Below are positions 1-6,651 of a stretch of 10,498 nt of DNA, in pieces (within the stretch, counting starts at the first letter, position 1; each line of letters opens with the position of its first letter). Made by a program: the position numbers and the translations under genes. A model generated the notes under the pieces. It had not been told where the DNA came from. It saw nothing but the letters and a program-made list of their open reading frames with translations, and ran no database searches. This DNA is from Frankiales bacterium (GTDB lineage Bacteria; Actinomycetota; Actinomycetes; Mycobacteriales; SCTD01), in the NCBI GenBank assembly GCA_004299215.1, contig SCTD01000642.1:1-10498 (forward strand), in the 5' to 3' direction.

Positions 1-2522
1 CCCTGCGCGGCCTGCGCGCGCACAAGCGCCGCATGCTCGCGACGGTCCTCGCCGTCGTGCTCGGCGTCGCCTTCATGTCCGGTGCCCGGGTGCTCACCGA
101 CACCATGTCCGCCGCGCTGTCCGGAGTGCTCACCGAGGAGGAGGGCGGTACGGACGTCCTCGTCCGGTCCGAGCCGGCCTTCGACGGCTGGAACGGCGCC
201 GTGCGCGGACCGCTGCCGGCCGACCTGGTGGACGAGCTGCGCGACGTCGACGGCGTCGCCGCCGTGGCCGTGCGGGTCGACGGCTTCGCCCAGGTGCTCG
301 GCGCCGACGGCGAGCCGGTCGACGACCTCGCCTCCGGCGCGGCGCCGACGGGCCAGGCCTGGAGCGACGACGCCGCGCTCAACCCCTACCGCCTCGTGGC
401 GGGCCGCGGTCCGACCCGCGAGAACGAGGTCGTGCTGGATCGTCGTACGGCCACCGCCGCCGGGCTCGAGGTCGGCGACCGCACCACGGTCCTGACCCGG
501 GACACCCCCCGCGCGGCTGTGGTGTCCGGCATCGCGACGTTCGGCGACGCCGAGAGCCGCGCCGGCATCAGCACCGTCCTGCTGCCGGCAGAGGTGGCAC
601 AGCGCGAGCTCGGGGAGCCCGGGACGGTCGGCGCGATCGCGCTGCGCGCCGCCGAGGGCGTGGACCAGGAGCAGCTGCTGGCCGCCGTCGAGCCGCTGCT
701 CGCCGATGGCCAGGAGGCGATGACCGGGGCGGCCTACGCCACCGAGGCGGCGGAGAAGGGGAACACCGACGTCGAGTTCTTCTCGGTCTTCATCACCGTC
801 TTCGCCGTGGTGTCGCTGCTGGTCGGCGCCTTCATCATCAACAACACCTTCGCGATCCTGGTCGCGCAGCGGGTGCGCGAGCTGGCCCTGGTCCGCGCCC
901 TGGGTGGCAGCCGCAAGCAGGTGCGGCGCTCGGTCGGGCTGGAAGCGCTCGTCGTCGGCATCGGCGCCTCCGCGATCGGCGTCGGGGCAGGCGTGGGCGT
1001 CGCGGCGGGGCTGCAACAGCTGTTCGACGCTGCCGGTCTGCCGCTGCCGCAGGGACCGCTCGCGATCCGGCCGGGGTCGCTCCTGCTGGCCTTCGTCGCC
1101 GGTGTCGTCATCACCGTCGTCTCGGCGCTGCTGCCGGCCCGCCGGGCCGCGAAGGTGCCGCCCGTCGCGGCGATGCGCGACGTCGCGATCGAGCGCGTCG
1201 GCACCAGTCGCAAGCGGATCGCCCTCGGCGTCGTGCTGGTCGCGCTGGGCGCGCTGGGCATCGTCGGCGGCATCCTGGGCGAGCAGGTCCCGCCCGTGAT
1301 GGCCGGGGCCTTCGCGCTGCTGATCGGAGTCGCCACGCTGGGCCCGGTGATCGCGTCACCCGTCGTGCGCACGCTCGGCGCGTGGCTGCCGTCGGTGCGC
1401 GGCATCCGCGGGAACCTGGCCCGCGAGAACGCCGTGCGCAACCCCAAGCGCACCGCGTCCACCGCCGCCGCGCTGATGGTCGGGGTCAGCCTGGTCACCG
1501 CCATCACGTGCTTCGCGGCGTCCGGCAAGCAGTCGGTGGCCGGGTCCTTCGACGACCAGTTCCGCGGCGACCTCGCCGTGGACACCGGCGCATGGATGCA
1601 CGGCGGCGTCTCGGCAGACCTGGCGGCGGCGCTCTCGGAGCTGCCCGAGCTGTCGGCGGTCGCGGCGCGGCGCCTCACCGAGGCGCAGATCGACGGCGAG
1701 CTGACCGAGCTCGCCGCCTGGTCGCCCCAGGTCGCCGACGTCTTCACCCTCGAGGTCATCGAGGGGTCGGCCGACGGGCTCGGCAGCAACGGGCTCGCCG
1801 TCGCCGACGACATCGCCGACGACCGCGGCTGGGAGGTCGGCGACACCGTGCCGATGGTGCTCGCCAGCGGCGACGCCCGGGACGTCACCGTCATGGCGAT
1901 CTACGAGCAGTCGGACTGGATCGGCCGCAGCTTCGTCGATCGCGCGGTCTTCGACGAGGCGCTGCCGCAGTCGCTCGACGTCGCCGTCTACGCCAAGGCC
2001 GCCGACGGCGTGGCTGCGGCTGCCGCCCGGGATGCGGTGGAGCGCGTCTCCGAGCCCTGGGCGAACGCGGTCGTCCGTGACCGCGCCGAGCTGCGCGAGG
2101 CGTCGATCGCGTTCTTCGACACGATGCTCGCGATCGTGTTCGCGCTGCTCGCGCTCGCGGTCCTGATCGCGCTGATCGGCATCGCCAACACCCTCGGGCT
2201 GTCCGTGGTCGAGCGGACCCGCGAGCTCGGCATGCTCCGGGCGGTCGGCGCCACCCGGGGGCAGGTGCGCTCGGCGGTGCGCTGGGAGGCGGCGCTCATC
2301 GCGGCCTTCGGCTCGCTCGTGGGACTGGGCGTCGGCCTGTTCCTCGGCTGGTCGATGGTCTTCGCCGTCTCGCAGGCGGTGGCCGACGCGACCTTCGTGA
2401 TGCCGTGGACGCAGCTCGTCGTGGTGGCGGTCGTGGCGTCCGGCTGCGGCGTGCTGGCCGCGCTGCTGCCGGCTCGCCGGGCCGCGCGGCTCGACGTGCT
2501 GCAGGCCATCGCCACGGCCTGA
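1..2522 (+). CDS. FtsX/MacB-family ABC transporter permease, 5'-truncated by the window edge
   Basis: This is the membrane subunit of an ABC exporter or lipoprotein-release type system. The reading frame is open from base 3, and the residues before the Met at 33 (LRGLRAHKRR) look like the usual cytoplasmic lead-in of the family, so the true start lies upstream and the Met at 33 is internal. Numbering from that Met: TM1 is about 1-18, followed by an extracytoplasmic MacB-like domain (about 20-245). A first FtsX domain (about 250-380) has TMs near 252-272, 303-325 and 349-369 and the motif RVRELALVRALGG. A linker with two helices spans 396-443. A second TM plus extracytoplasmic domain (476-690) and a second FtsX domain (695-825) with RTRELGMLRAVGA complete the duplicated architecture. 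Both FtsX domains end in ALLPARRAA. No ATP-binding subunit is in the window; it is probably encoded just upstream. The substrate cannot be told from sequence. Confidence 0.93.
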   Translation, partial: LRGLRAHKRRMLATVLAVVLGVAFMSGARVLTDTMSAALSGVLTEEEGGTDVLVRSEPAFDGWNGAVRGPLPADLVDELRDVDGVAAVAVRVDGFAQVLGADGEPVDDLASGAAPTGQAWSDDAALNPYRLVAGRGPTRENEVVLDRRTATAAGLEVGDRTTVLTRDTPRAAVVSGIATFGDAESRAGISTVLLPAEVAQRELGEPGTVGAIALRAAEGVDQEQLLAAVEPLLADGQEAMTGAAYATEAAEKGNTDVEFFSVFITVFAVVSLLVGAFIINNTFAILVAQRVRELALVRALGGSRKQVRRSVGLEALVVGIGASAIGVGAGVGVAAGLQQLFDAAGLPLPQGPLAIRPGSLLLAFVAGVVITVVSALLPARRAAKVPPVAAMRDVAIERVGTSRKRIALGVVLVALGALGIVGGILGEQVPPVMAGAFALLIGVATLGPVIASPVVRTLGAWLPSVRGIRGNLARENAVRNPKRTASTAAALMVGVSLVTAITCFAASGKQSVAGSFDDQFRGDLAVDTGAWMHGGVSADLAAALSELPELSAVAARRLTEAQIDGELTELAAWSPQVADVFTLEVIEGSADGLGSNGLAVADDIADDRGWEVGDTVPMVLASGDARDVTVMAIYEQSDWIGRSFVDRAVFDEALPQSLDVAVYAKAADGVAAAAARDAVERVSEPWANAVVRDRAELREASIAFFDTMLAIVFALLALAVLIALIGIANTLGLSVVERTRELGMLRAVGATRGQVRSAVRWEAALIAAFGSLVGLGVGLFLGWSMVFAVSQAVADATFVMPWTQLVVVAVVASGCGVLAALLPARRAARLDVLQAIATA

Positions 2523-2535
2523 CGAACGGGAGGAG

Positions 2536-2670
2536 CTAGTGAGCCGGCTTCCGCGGCGGCACGATCGACGTCTGGGCCGGGGCGTGCGCGGCACGCTTCT
2601 CGGCCCGCTTCTGCTTGATGCTCTTGCCGGGCTTCTTGGGCTCGTGCGCCGGTCGTGACTTGTCGTGCAT
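2536..2670 (-). CDS. Small, highly basic conserved hypothetical protein (44 aa)
   Basis: A 44-residue protein with 12 Lys/Arg and only three acidic residues. The central stretch KKPGKSIKQKRAEKRAAH (residues 12-29) is helix-prone and strongly basic, flanked by Pro-rich ends. Short proteins with a KKPGKS-(L/I)-K-(E/Q)-KRA core are, as far as I recall, widespread in actinobacteria and of unknown function; nucleic-acid or ribosome binding is only a guess from charge. The start is chosen because GGGAG (plus-strand 2677-2681) sits six bases before the ATG and a plausible promoter lies just upstream. The frame stays open much further upstream, but that extension runs antisense through the propeller gene and has no supporting start. 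The gene is tail-to-tail with the permease gene (13 bp apart) and divergent from the propeller gene. Confidence 0.8.
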   Translation of the reverse strand: MHDKSRPAHEPKKPGKSIKQKRAEKRAAHAPAQTSIVPPRKPAH

Positions 2671-2697
2671 GACGGGCTCCCTTCGGTGTCCGCCCTG

Positions 2698-2726
2698 ACG
2701 GTCCTCCGGCCGGTCCCGGCTGGCAA
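2698..2726 (-). promoter_or_regulatory. Predicted promoter of the small basic protein gene
   Basis: Reading the minus strand, TTGCCA (plus 2721-2726) resembles a -35 box. It is separated by exactly 17 bases from GACCGT (plus 2698-2703), which keeps the A at position 2 and T at position 6 that matter most in actinobacterial -10 boxes. Transcription from about 2691 would give a leader of about 20 nt containing the GGGAG site. The -10 is degenerate, so this is inference. Confidence 0.45.
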
Positions 2727-2748
2727 GGGACTTCCGACCCGAGCGATG

Positions 2749-2775
2749 AGTACGACCTGACCGCGCCGTCGTACT
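2749..2775. promoter_or_regulatory. 8-bp inverted repeat, candidate operator in the divergent region
   Basis: AGTACGAC at 2749-2756 and its exact reverse complement GTCGTACT at 2768-2775 are separated by 11 bp. The right arm overlaps the predicted -10 hexamer TACTGT of the propeller gene. This is the classic position for a dimeric repressor to block RNA polymerase. The arms contain A/T bases that are scarce in this DNA, which makes chance less likely than for a pure G/C palindrome. No regulator gene is adjacent, so the binding protein is unknown. Confidence 0.5.
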
Positions 2776-2789
2776 GTCCGACAGGGAGG
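2772..2789 (+). promoter_or_regulatory. Predicted -10 box and ribosome binding site of the propeller gene
   Basis: TACTGT (2772-2777) fits the TAnnnT pattern of actinobacterial -10 boxes; no convincing -35 is seen upstream. GGGAGG (2784-2789) is a strong Shine-Dalgarno sequence seven bases before the ATG at 2797 and settles the start. Between them CTGTC-C-GACAG (2774-2784) is a perfect 11-bp palindrome, so the start region carries two overlapping symmetrical elements. Confidence 0.5.
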
Positions 2790-2796
2790 TGTCGCC

Positions 2797-3912
2797 ATGG
2801 CAGGCGTGCGGGTTCTGGTGGGTACGCGCAAGGGGGCCTTCGTGCTCACGAGCGACGAGGGTCGACGTGAGTGGACGGTCGACGGGCCGCACTTCGCGGG
2901 CTGGGAGATCTACCACCTCAAGGGGTCGCCGGTGGACCCCGACCGGATCTGGGCGTCGCAGTCCGGTGACTGGTTCGGGCAGGTCATCCAGCGGTCGACC
3001 GACGGCGGGCGGAGCTGGGACGCGGTGGGCAACGACTTCTCCTACGACGGGGAGACCGGCGACCACCAGTTCTACGACGGCAGCCTCGTGCCGTGGACGT
3101 TCAAGCGGGTCTGGCACCTCGAGCCGTCGCTCACGGATGCCGAGACCGTCTACGCCGGCATCGAGGACGCCGCCCTGTTCAGGACCACCGACGGCGGTAC
3201 GACGTGGTCCGAGCTGAGCGGCCTGCGCAACCACGGGACCGGGCCGCAGTGGCAGCCCGGCGCGGGCGGCCTCTGCCTGCACACGATCATCCTGCACCCG
3301 ACCGACGAGCAGCGGATCGTCACCGCCATCAGCGCCGCGGGTGCCTTCCGCACCGACGACGGCGGTCAGTCGTGGCTGCCGATCAACAAGGGCCTGCTCT
3401 CGGGCGAGATCCCGCAGCAGGAGGCCGAGGTCGGGCACTGCGTGCACAAGCTCGCCATGCACCCCTCCCGCCCGGACACGCTCTTCATGCAGAAGCACTG
3501 GGACGTCATGCGCACCGACGACGCGGGCGGCAGCTGGCGCGAGATCAGCGGTGACCTGCCGACCGACTTCGGCTTCGCTATCGACGTGCACGCGCAGGAG
3601 CCCGACACGGTCTTCGTCGTGCCGATCACGAGCGACTACCTGCACGTCGTGCACGAGGGGAGGCTGCGCGTCTTCCGCAGCCGCACCGGCGGGGAGGAGT
3701 GGGAGCCGCTGACCAAGGGCCTGCCGCAGGAGAACTGCTACGTCAACGTGCTGCGTGACGCGATGGCCGTCGACCGCCTCGACGAGTGCGGCGTCTACTT
3801 CGGTACGACGGGCGGCCAGGTCTACTGCTCGCCCGACGGCGGCGACACCTGGGAGGCGATCGTCCGCGACCTGCCGCCCGTCCTGTCCGTCGAGGTCCAG
3901 ACGCTCGCATGA
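2797..3912 (+). CDS. BNR/Asp-box repeat beta-propeller protein (sialidase/VPS10-like fold)
   Basis: A 371-residue protein built of repeated Asp boxes (S/T-x-D-x-G-x-T/S-W): STDGGRSW at 67-74, TTDGGTTW at 130-137, TDDGGQSW at 186-193, TDDAGGSW at 240-247, SRTGGEEW at 295-302 and SPDGGDTW at 345-352. Spacing of about 45-65 residues indicates a six- or seven-bladed propeller filling the whole chain. The N-terminus (MAGVRVLVGTRKGAFVLTSD) starts directly with a propeller strand and has no signal peptide, so the protein is probably cytoplasmic. Databases often name such proteins exo-alpha-sialidase or glycosyl hydrolase, but I see no clear sialidase Arg triad, and enzymatic activity should not be assumed. 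A scaffold or binding role is equally possible. A strong ribosome site supports the start. Its stop overlaps the start of the MoaD-like gene (ATGA), implying coupled translation. Confidence 0.88.
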   Translation: MAGVRVLVGTRKGAFVLTSDEGRREWTVDGPHFAGWEIYHLKGSPVDPDRIWASQSGDWFGQVIQRSTDGGRSWDAVGNDFSYDGETGDHQFYDGSLVPWTFKRVWHLEPSLTDAETVYAGIEDAALFRTTDGGTTWSELSGLRNHGTGPQWQPGAGGLCLHTIILHPTDEQRIVTAISAAGAFRTDDGGQSWLPINKGLLSGEIPQQEAEVGHCVHKLAMHPSRPDTLFMQKHWDVMRTDDAGGSWREISGDLPTDFGFAIDVHAQEPDTVFVVPITSDYLHVVHEGRLRVFRSRTGGEEWEPLTKGLPQENCYVNVLRDAMAVDRLDECGVYFGTTGGQVYCSPDGGDTWEAIVRDLPPVLSVEVQTLA

Positions 3913-4193
3913 GGGTCGTCCTGCCGTACCACCTGCGCAACCTGGCGAAGGTGTCCGGCGAGCTGACGGTCGAGGCGTCCACCACCCGCCAGGTGCTGGA
4001 CGCGCTCGAGTCCGCGCACCCGCAGCTGCGCGGCACCATGCGGGACCCGGCGACGGGTGGCCGGCGGGCGTACGTCCGGTTCTACGCCTGCCAGGAGGAC
4101 TGGTCGCACGAGGACCTCGACGCCGAGCTGCCCGAGCCGGTGCTCGCCGGCAAGGAGCCGTTCCTGGTGATCGGAGCCATGTCCGGGGGCTGA
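3909..4193 (+). CDS. MoaD/ThiS-family ubiquitin-like sulfur-carrier protein
   Basis: A 94-residue protein with the beta-grasp outline of MoaD/ThiS. It has an N-terminal strand and turn (MRVVLPYHLRNLAKVSGE), a TTRQVLDALESAHPQLR helix (25-41), a central YVRFYACQED strand region (55-64), and a C-terminal strand ending IGAMSGG. The terminal Gly-Gly (93-94) is the residue pair that E1-like enzymes adenylate and thiocarboxylate in this family. The start at 3909 is chosen because it overlaps the propeller stop as ATGA; an in-frame extension to 3786 would lie inside the propeller gene. No good Shine-Dalgarno is present, consistent with translational coupling. No molybdopterin or thiamin gene and no E1 enzyme is nearby, so molybdopterin synthase small-subunit function is not supported. 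A specialised sulfur carrier or protein-modifier role linked to the propeller protein is possible but unproven. Confidence 0.85.
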   Translation: MRVVLPYHLRNLAKVSGELTVEASTTRQVLDALESAHPQLRGTMRDPATGGRRAYVRFYACQEDWSHEDLDAELPEPVLAGKEPFLVIGAMSGG

Positions 4194-4195
4194 CG

Positions 4196-4201
4196 TAGCG
4201 T
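4196..4201 (+). promoter_or_regulatory. -10-like box placed for leaderless transcription of the EamA gene
   Basis: TAGCGT fits TAnnnT and ends seven bases before the ATG at 4209. This is the spacing typical of leaderless actinobacterial transcripts whose first base is at or next to the start codon. The only purine-rich run (GAGGG, 4203-4207) is one base from ATG, too close to act as a Shine-Dalgarno site. No clear -35 box is seen. Confidence 0.45.
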
Positions 4202-4208
4202 CGAGGGC

Positions 4209-5159
4209 ATGGAGCGCGGGGGAGTCGGTCTGGTCTTCGCGCTGCTGTCGGCGGCGACGTTCGGCACGTCGGGGGTCTTCGCCACCAGCCTGCTCGACGA
4301 GGGCTGGACCGCCGGCTCCGCGGTGACCGTGCGGGTGGTCGTCGCGGCGCTCGTCCTCACCGTCCCCGCGCTGCTGCTGCTGCGCTCGTGGCCCGGGTCG
4401 CTGCGCCGCGGCAGCCGCAGCGTCGTCGTCTACGGCGTGGTCGCCGTGGCCGGCTGCCAGGTCGCCTTCTTCCAGGCGGTCGACCACCTCTCGGTCGGCG
4501 TCGCGCTGCTGCTGGAGTACTCCGGCGCGCTGCTCGTGGTGCTGTGGCTGTGGGTGCGGCACGCCCACCGGCCGCGGCGCCTCACGGTTGCCGGCGCCGC
4601 CGTCGCCGTGTCGGGGCTCGTCCTCGTGCTCGACCTGACGGGCGACCAGCGCGTCGACCCGGTGGGCGTCGCGTGGGGCCTGCTCGCGGCGGTGGGGCTC
4701 GCCGTCTACTTCGTCCTCTCGGCGCAGTCGGAGGACGCGCTGCCGCCGCTGGTCGTCGCCTGGGGCGGGCTCACCGTCGGCGGGCTCGCGCTGCTCGTCA
4801 CCGGCGCGATCGGCGTGCTGCCGCTGGCCGCGCCGCGCACCGACGTGGTGCTGCTCGACACCCGGGTGAGCTGGCTGGTGCCGGTGCTCGGCCTGTCGGT
4901 GATGGCGGCCGCGTTCTCCTACGTCGCGGGCATCCTCGCCGCGCGGATGCTCGGCGCCAAGGTCGCCTCCTTCGTCGGGCTGACCGAGGTGCTCTTCGCC
5001 GTCGTCTTCGCCTGGCTGGCGCTCGGCCAGTCGCTGTCGCCGGTGCAGCTCGCAGGCGCCGCACTCGTCGTCGCCGGGATCGCGCTGGTGCGCGTCGACG
5101 AGATGCGCGAGGTGCCGGTGGCCCCGCACGAGACGGTGGTCGCGGGTACTCACCGGTAA
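4209..5159 (+). CDS. EamA/DMT-superfamily transporter
   Basis: A 316-residue integral membrane protein of the drug/metabolite transporter superfamily, with two tandem EamA repeats. Repeat 1 covers about residues 7-142 and opens with the typical GTSGVFATSLLDEGW segment, followed by VRVVVAALVL. Repeat 2 covers about 152-296 and ends in the strongly family-like run FSYVAGILAARMLGAKVASF (236-255), then GLTEVLFAVVFAWLALGQ and the last helix LAGAALVVAGIALV. About ten hydrophobic segments are readable, matching the usual 10-TM fold and length. EamA proteins export or import amino acids, nucleotides or other metabolites; nothing here specifies the substrate. The start is supported by a -10-like box seven bases upstream. 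The gene is 15 bp after the MoaD-like gene and may be partly co-transcribed with it. Confidence 0.9.
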   Translation: MERGGVGLVFALLSAATFGTSGVFATSLLDEGWTAGSAVTVRVVVAALVLTVPALLLLRSWPGSLRRGSRSVVVYGVVAVAGCQVAFFQAVDHLSVGVALLLEYSGALLVVLWLWVRHAHRPRRLTVAGAAVAVSGLVLVLDLTGDQRVDPVGVAWGLLAAVGLAVYFVLSAQSEDALPPLVVAWGGLTVGGLALLVTGAIGVLPLAAPRTDVVLLDTRVSWLVPVLGLSVMAAAFSYVAGILAARMLGAKVASFVGLTEVLFAVVFAWLALGQSLSPVQLAGAALVVAGIALVRVDEMREVPVAPHETVVAGTHR

Positions 5160-5174
5160 CCGGACCTGTCGTGG

Positions 5175-5180
5175 CAAGGT
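5175..5180 (+). promoter_or_regulatory. Possible -10-like box or weak ribosome site before the 487-aa protein gene
   Basis: CAAGGT (A at position 2, T at position 6) ends six bases before the ATG at 5187, resembling a leaderless -10 element. The same bases contain AAGG at 5176-5179, seven bases from ATG, which could be a weak Shine-Dalgarno for readthrough transcripts from the EamA gene. The sequence alone does not separate the two readings. Confidence 0.25.
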
Positions 5181-5186
5181 CGCGAG

Positions 5187-6650
5187 ATGACCACTGACGA
5201 AGGCGTTCTCTTCCCCGCCGGCCCGGACGGCCGGCGCAGCACCGCGTCCACCGGCCGTGCCGTGTGGGCCGACGCGATGCGAGGCGTCGACGACGACCTC
5301 GCGGTGCGCGTCCGCGCCGCGAAGGACTGGCGCAAGGACTACGTCGACGCCGTCGTCGCGCACACCGCTGCGGCCACGCGCACCGCCGAGGGGTGCGTGC
5401 TGGTGGCACGCCAGGGGCTGGCGTCGCTCGCCGACCGGATGGTGTTCGAGCGCGCCGGGCAGAGCCGGCCGGTCGCCGAGGCACTGGCCGAGGGCGCGCC
5501 CTGCGAGTCGATGAGCATCAAGGGCGAGGGTGACCGGCGCACCGAGCTGGCGCTCCCGTACCGCGGTGACGTCCTCACCGGCGACGCGCTCCGCCGCCGG
5601 CTCGACGCCTGGGTCGAGCGCGGCACGATCGAGCCGTCCTGCGGCGCGGCGCTGCTCCGCGTGCTGGACGAGCCCGAGCAGCTCGACCTGTCGGACGCGG
5701 CCTTCGCGCTGATGGGCGCGGGCGCCGAGATGGGTCCGCTGGAGCCGCTCCTGCAGTGGGGCGCGCACGTCGTCGCGATCGACGTCGCGAAGCCCCGCAT
5801 CTGGGAGCGCCTCACCCGCGTCGCCCGCGAGGGCGCGGGGGTGCTCACCGCGCCGCTGGGCGCCGACGCCTCACCCGGGGTCGACCTGCTCACCCAGACG
5901 CCGGAGATCGCCGGCTTCCTGCGCACCGCGGCCGACGGGATGCCGCTCACGGTCGGCAGCTACGCCTACGCCGACGGCGCGCGTCACGTGCAGGTCGTGC
6001 ACGCCAGCGACGCGCTGGTCGAGCTGCTGCTGCGCGAGCGGCCGGGCACCGGGTACGCCGAGCTGGCGACGCCCACCGACGCCTTCGCCGTGCCCCAGGA
6101 CGTGGTCGAGGACTCGCGCGGCCGCTGGGGGAGCCGCGGCTGGCGAGGCGCCCTGCAGGCGCCGGCCCGCGCGGTCACGCGCGGCAGCCTCTACGCCTCG
6201 GCGTACGCCACCTCGGTCCAGCGCGAGGACGGCACCACAGTCGGCATCGCCGACGTGCTGGTCCCGCAGCAGGGCCCGAACTACACGCTGGCCAAGCGGA
6301 TCCAGCGCTGGCGGGCGATCGCGGCGCAGGCCGACGGGCACCCGGTGTCGGCGAACGTCGCCCCCGCGACCGCGACCCACTCGGTGATGAAGAACCGGCT
6401 GCTCGCGGCGGCGTACTCCGGCGCGAAGCGCTTCGGCGTCGAGGTCTTCGCGCCCGAGACCAGCCGGGTGCTGATGGCGGCGCTGCTCGTGCACGATCTG
6501 CGCGCGCAGGCGCCCGCGCCGGCTCATCCGGACGACCTGTTCGTCGCCGGCGCGGCGCACGGCGGGCTGTGGCGGGTCGCCTACAGCCCCCGGTCCGTGC
6601 TCGGCCTGGCCGCCGTCACCGGGCTGCCGGCGGCGCTGCGAGGTCGGTGA
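5187..6650 (+). CDS. Conserved-looking protein of unknown function with a Rossmann-like loop (487 aa)
   Basis: I do not recognise this family with confidence. The chain is soluble, with no signal peptide or obvious membrane helix. Residues 171-200 (AAFALMGAGAEMGPLEPLLQ, then WGAHVVAIDV) read as strand, GxGxxxG loop (177-183), helix, strand, and a terminal Asp199. This is the classic beta-alpha-beta pattern for NAD(H) or S-adenosylmethionine binding. The N-terminal about 165 residues are helix-rich and basic (KDWRKDYVDAVVAHTAAATR). A later block, VLVPQQGPNYTLAKRIQRWR (358-377) followed by SANVAPATATHSVMKNRLLA (388-407), has the conserved look of an active-site or binding region. The tail after 460 is hydrophobic. 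An oxidoreductase or methyltransferase role is inference only. The gene is 27 bp after the EamA gene on the same strand and converges on the ABM-like gene with a one-base gap. Confidence 0.85.
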   Translation: MTTDEGVLFPAGPDGRRSTASTGRAVWADAMRGVDDDLAVRVRAAKDWRKDYVDAVVAHTAAATRTAEGCVLVARQGLASLADRMVFERAGQSRPVAEALAEGAPCESMSIKGEGDRRTELALPYRGDVLTGDALRRRLDAWVERGTIEPSCGAALLRVLDEPEQLDLSDAAFALMGAGAEMGPLEPLLQWGAHVVAIDVAKPRIWERLTRVAREGAGVLTAPLGADASPGVDLLTQTPEIAGFLRTAADGMPLTVGSYAYADGARHVQVVHASDALVELLLRERPGTGYAELATPTDAFAVPQDVVEDSRGRWGSRGWRGALQAPARAVTRGSLYASAYATSVQREDGTTVGIADVLVPQQGPNYTLAKRIQRWRAIAAQADGHPVSANVAPATATHSVMKNRLLAAAYSGAKRFGVEVFAPETSRVLMAALLVHDLRAQAPAPAHPDDLFVAGAAHGGLWRVAYSPRSVLGLAAVTGLPAALRGR

Positions 6651-6651
6651 C

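Noticed and set aside
734..1894. 386-aa open frame on the minus strand inside the permease gene
   Set aside because: Rich in Ser, Thr, Pro, Arg and Ala with no domain pattern; an antisense shadow of a GC-rich gene whose own strand encodes clear FtsX domains.
1356..2849. 497-aa open frame on the minus strand spanning the permease end, small gene and promoter region
   Set aside because: Composition is Arg/Asp/His/Gly-rich low complexity and it crosses several real genes; no start signal.
5153..5163. CCGGT-A-ACCGG palindrome covering the EamA stop codon
   Set aside because: Short, GC-rich, and lacks a T-run, so not a terminator; as an operator it is at chance level for this composition.
3822..5768. 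648-aa minus-strand open frame across the MoaD-like and EamA genes
   Set aside because: The product is Arg/His/Glu/Gln-rich low complexity typical of antisense frames, and the opposite strand encodes recognisable proteins with good junctions.
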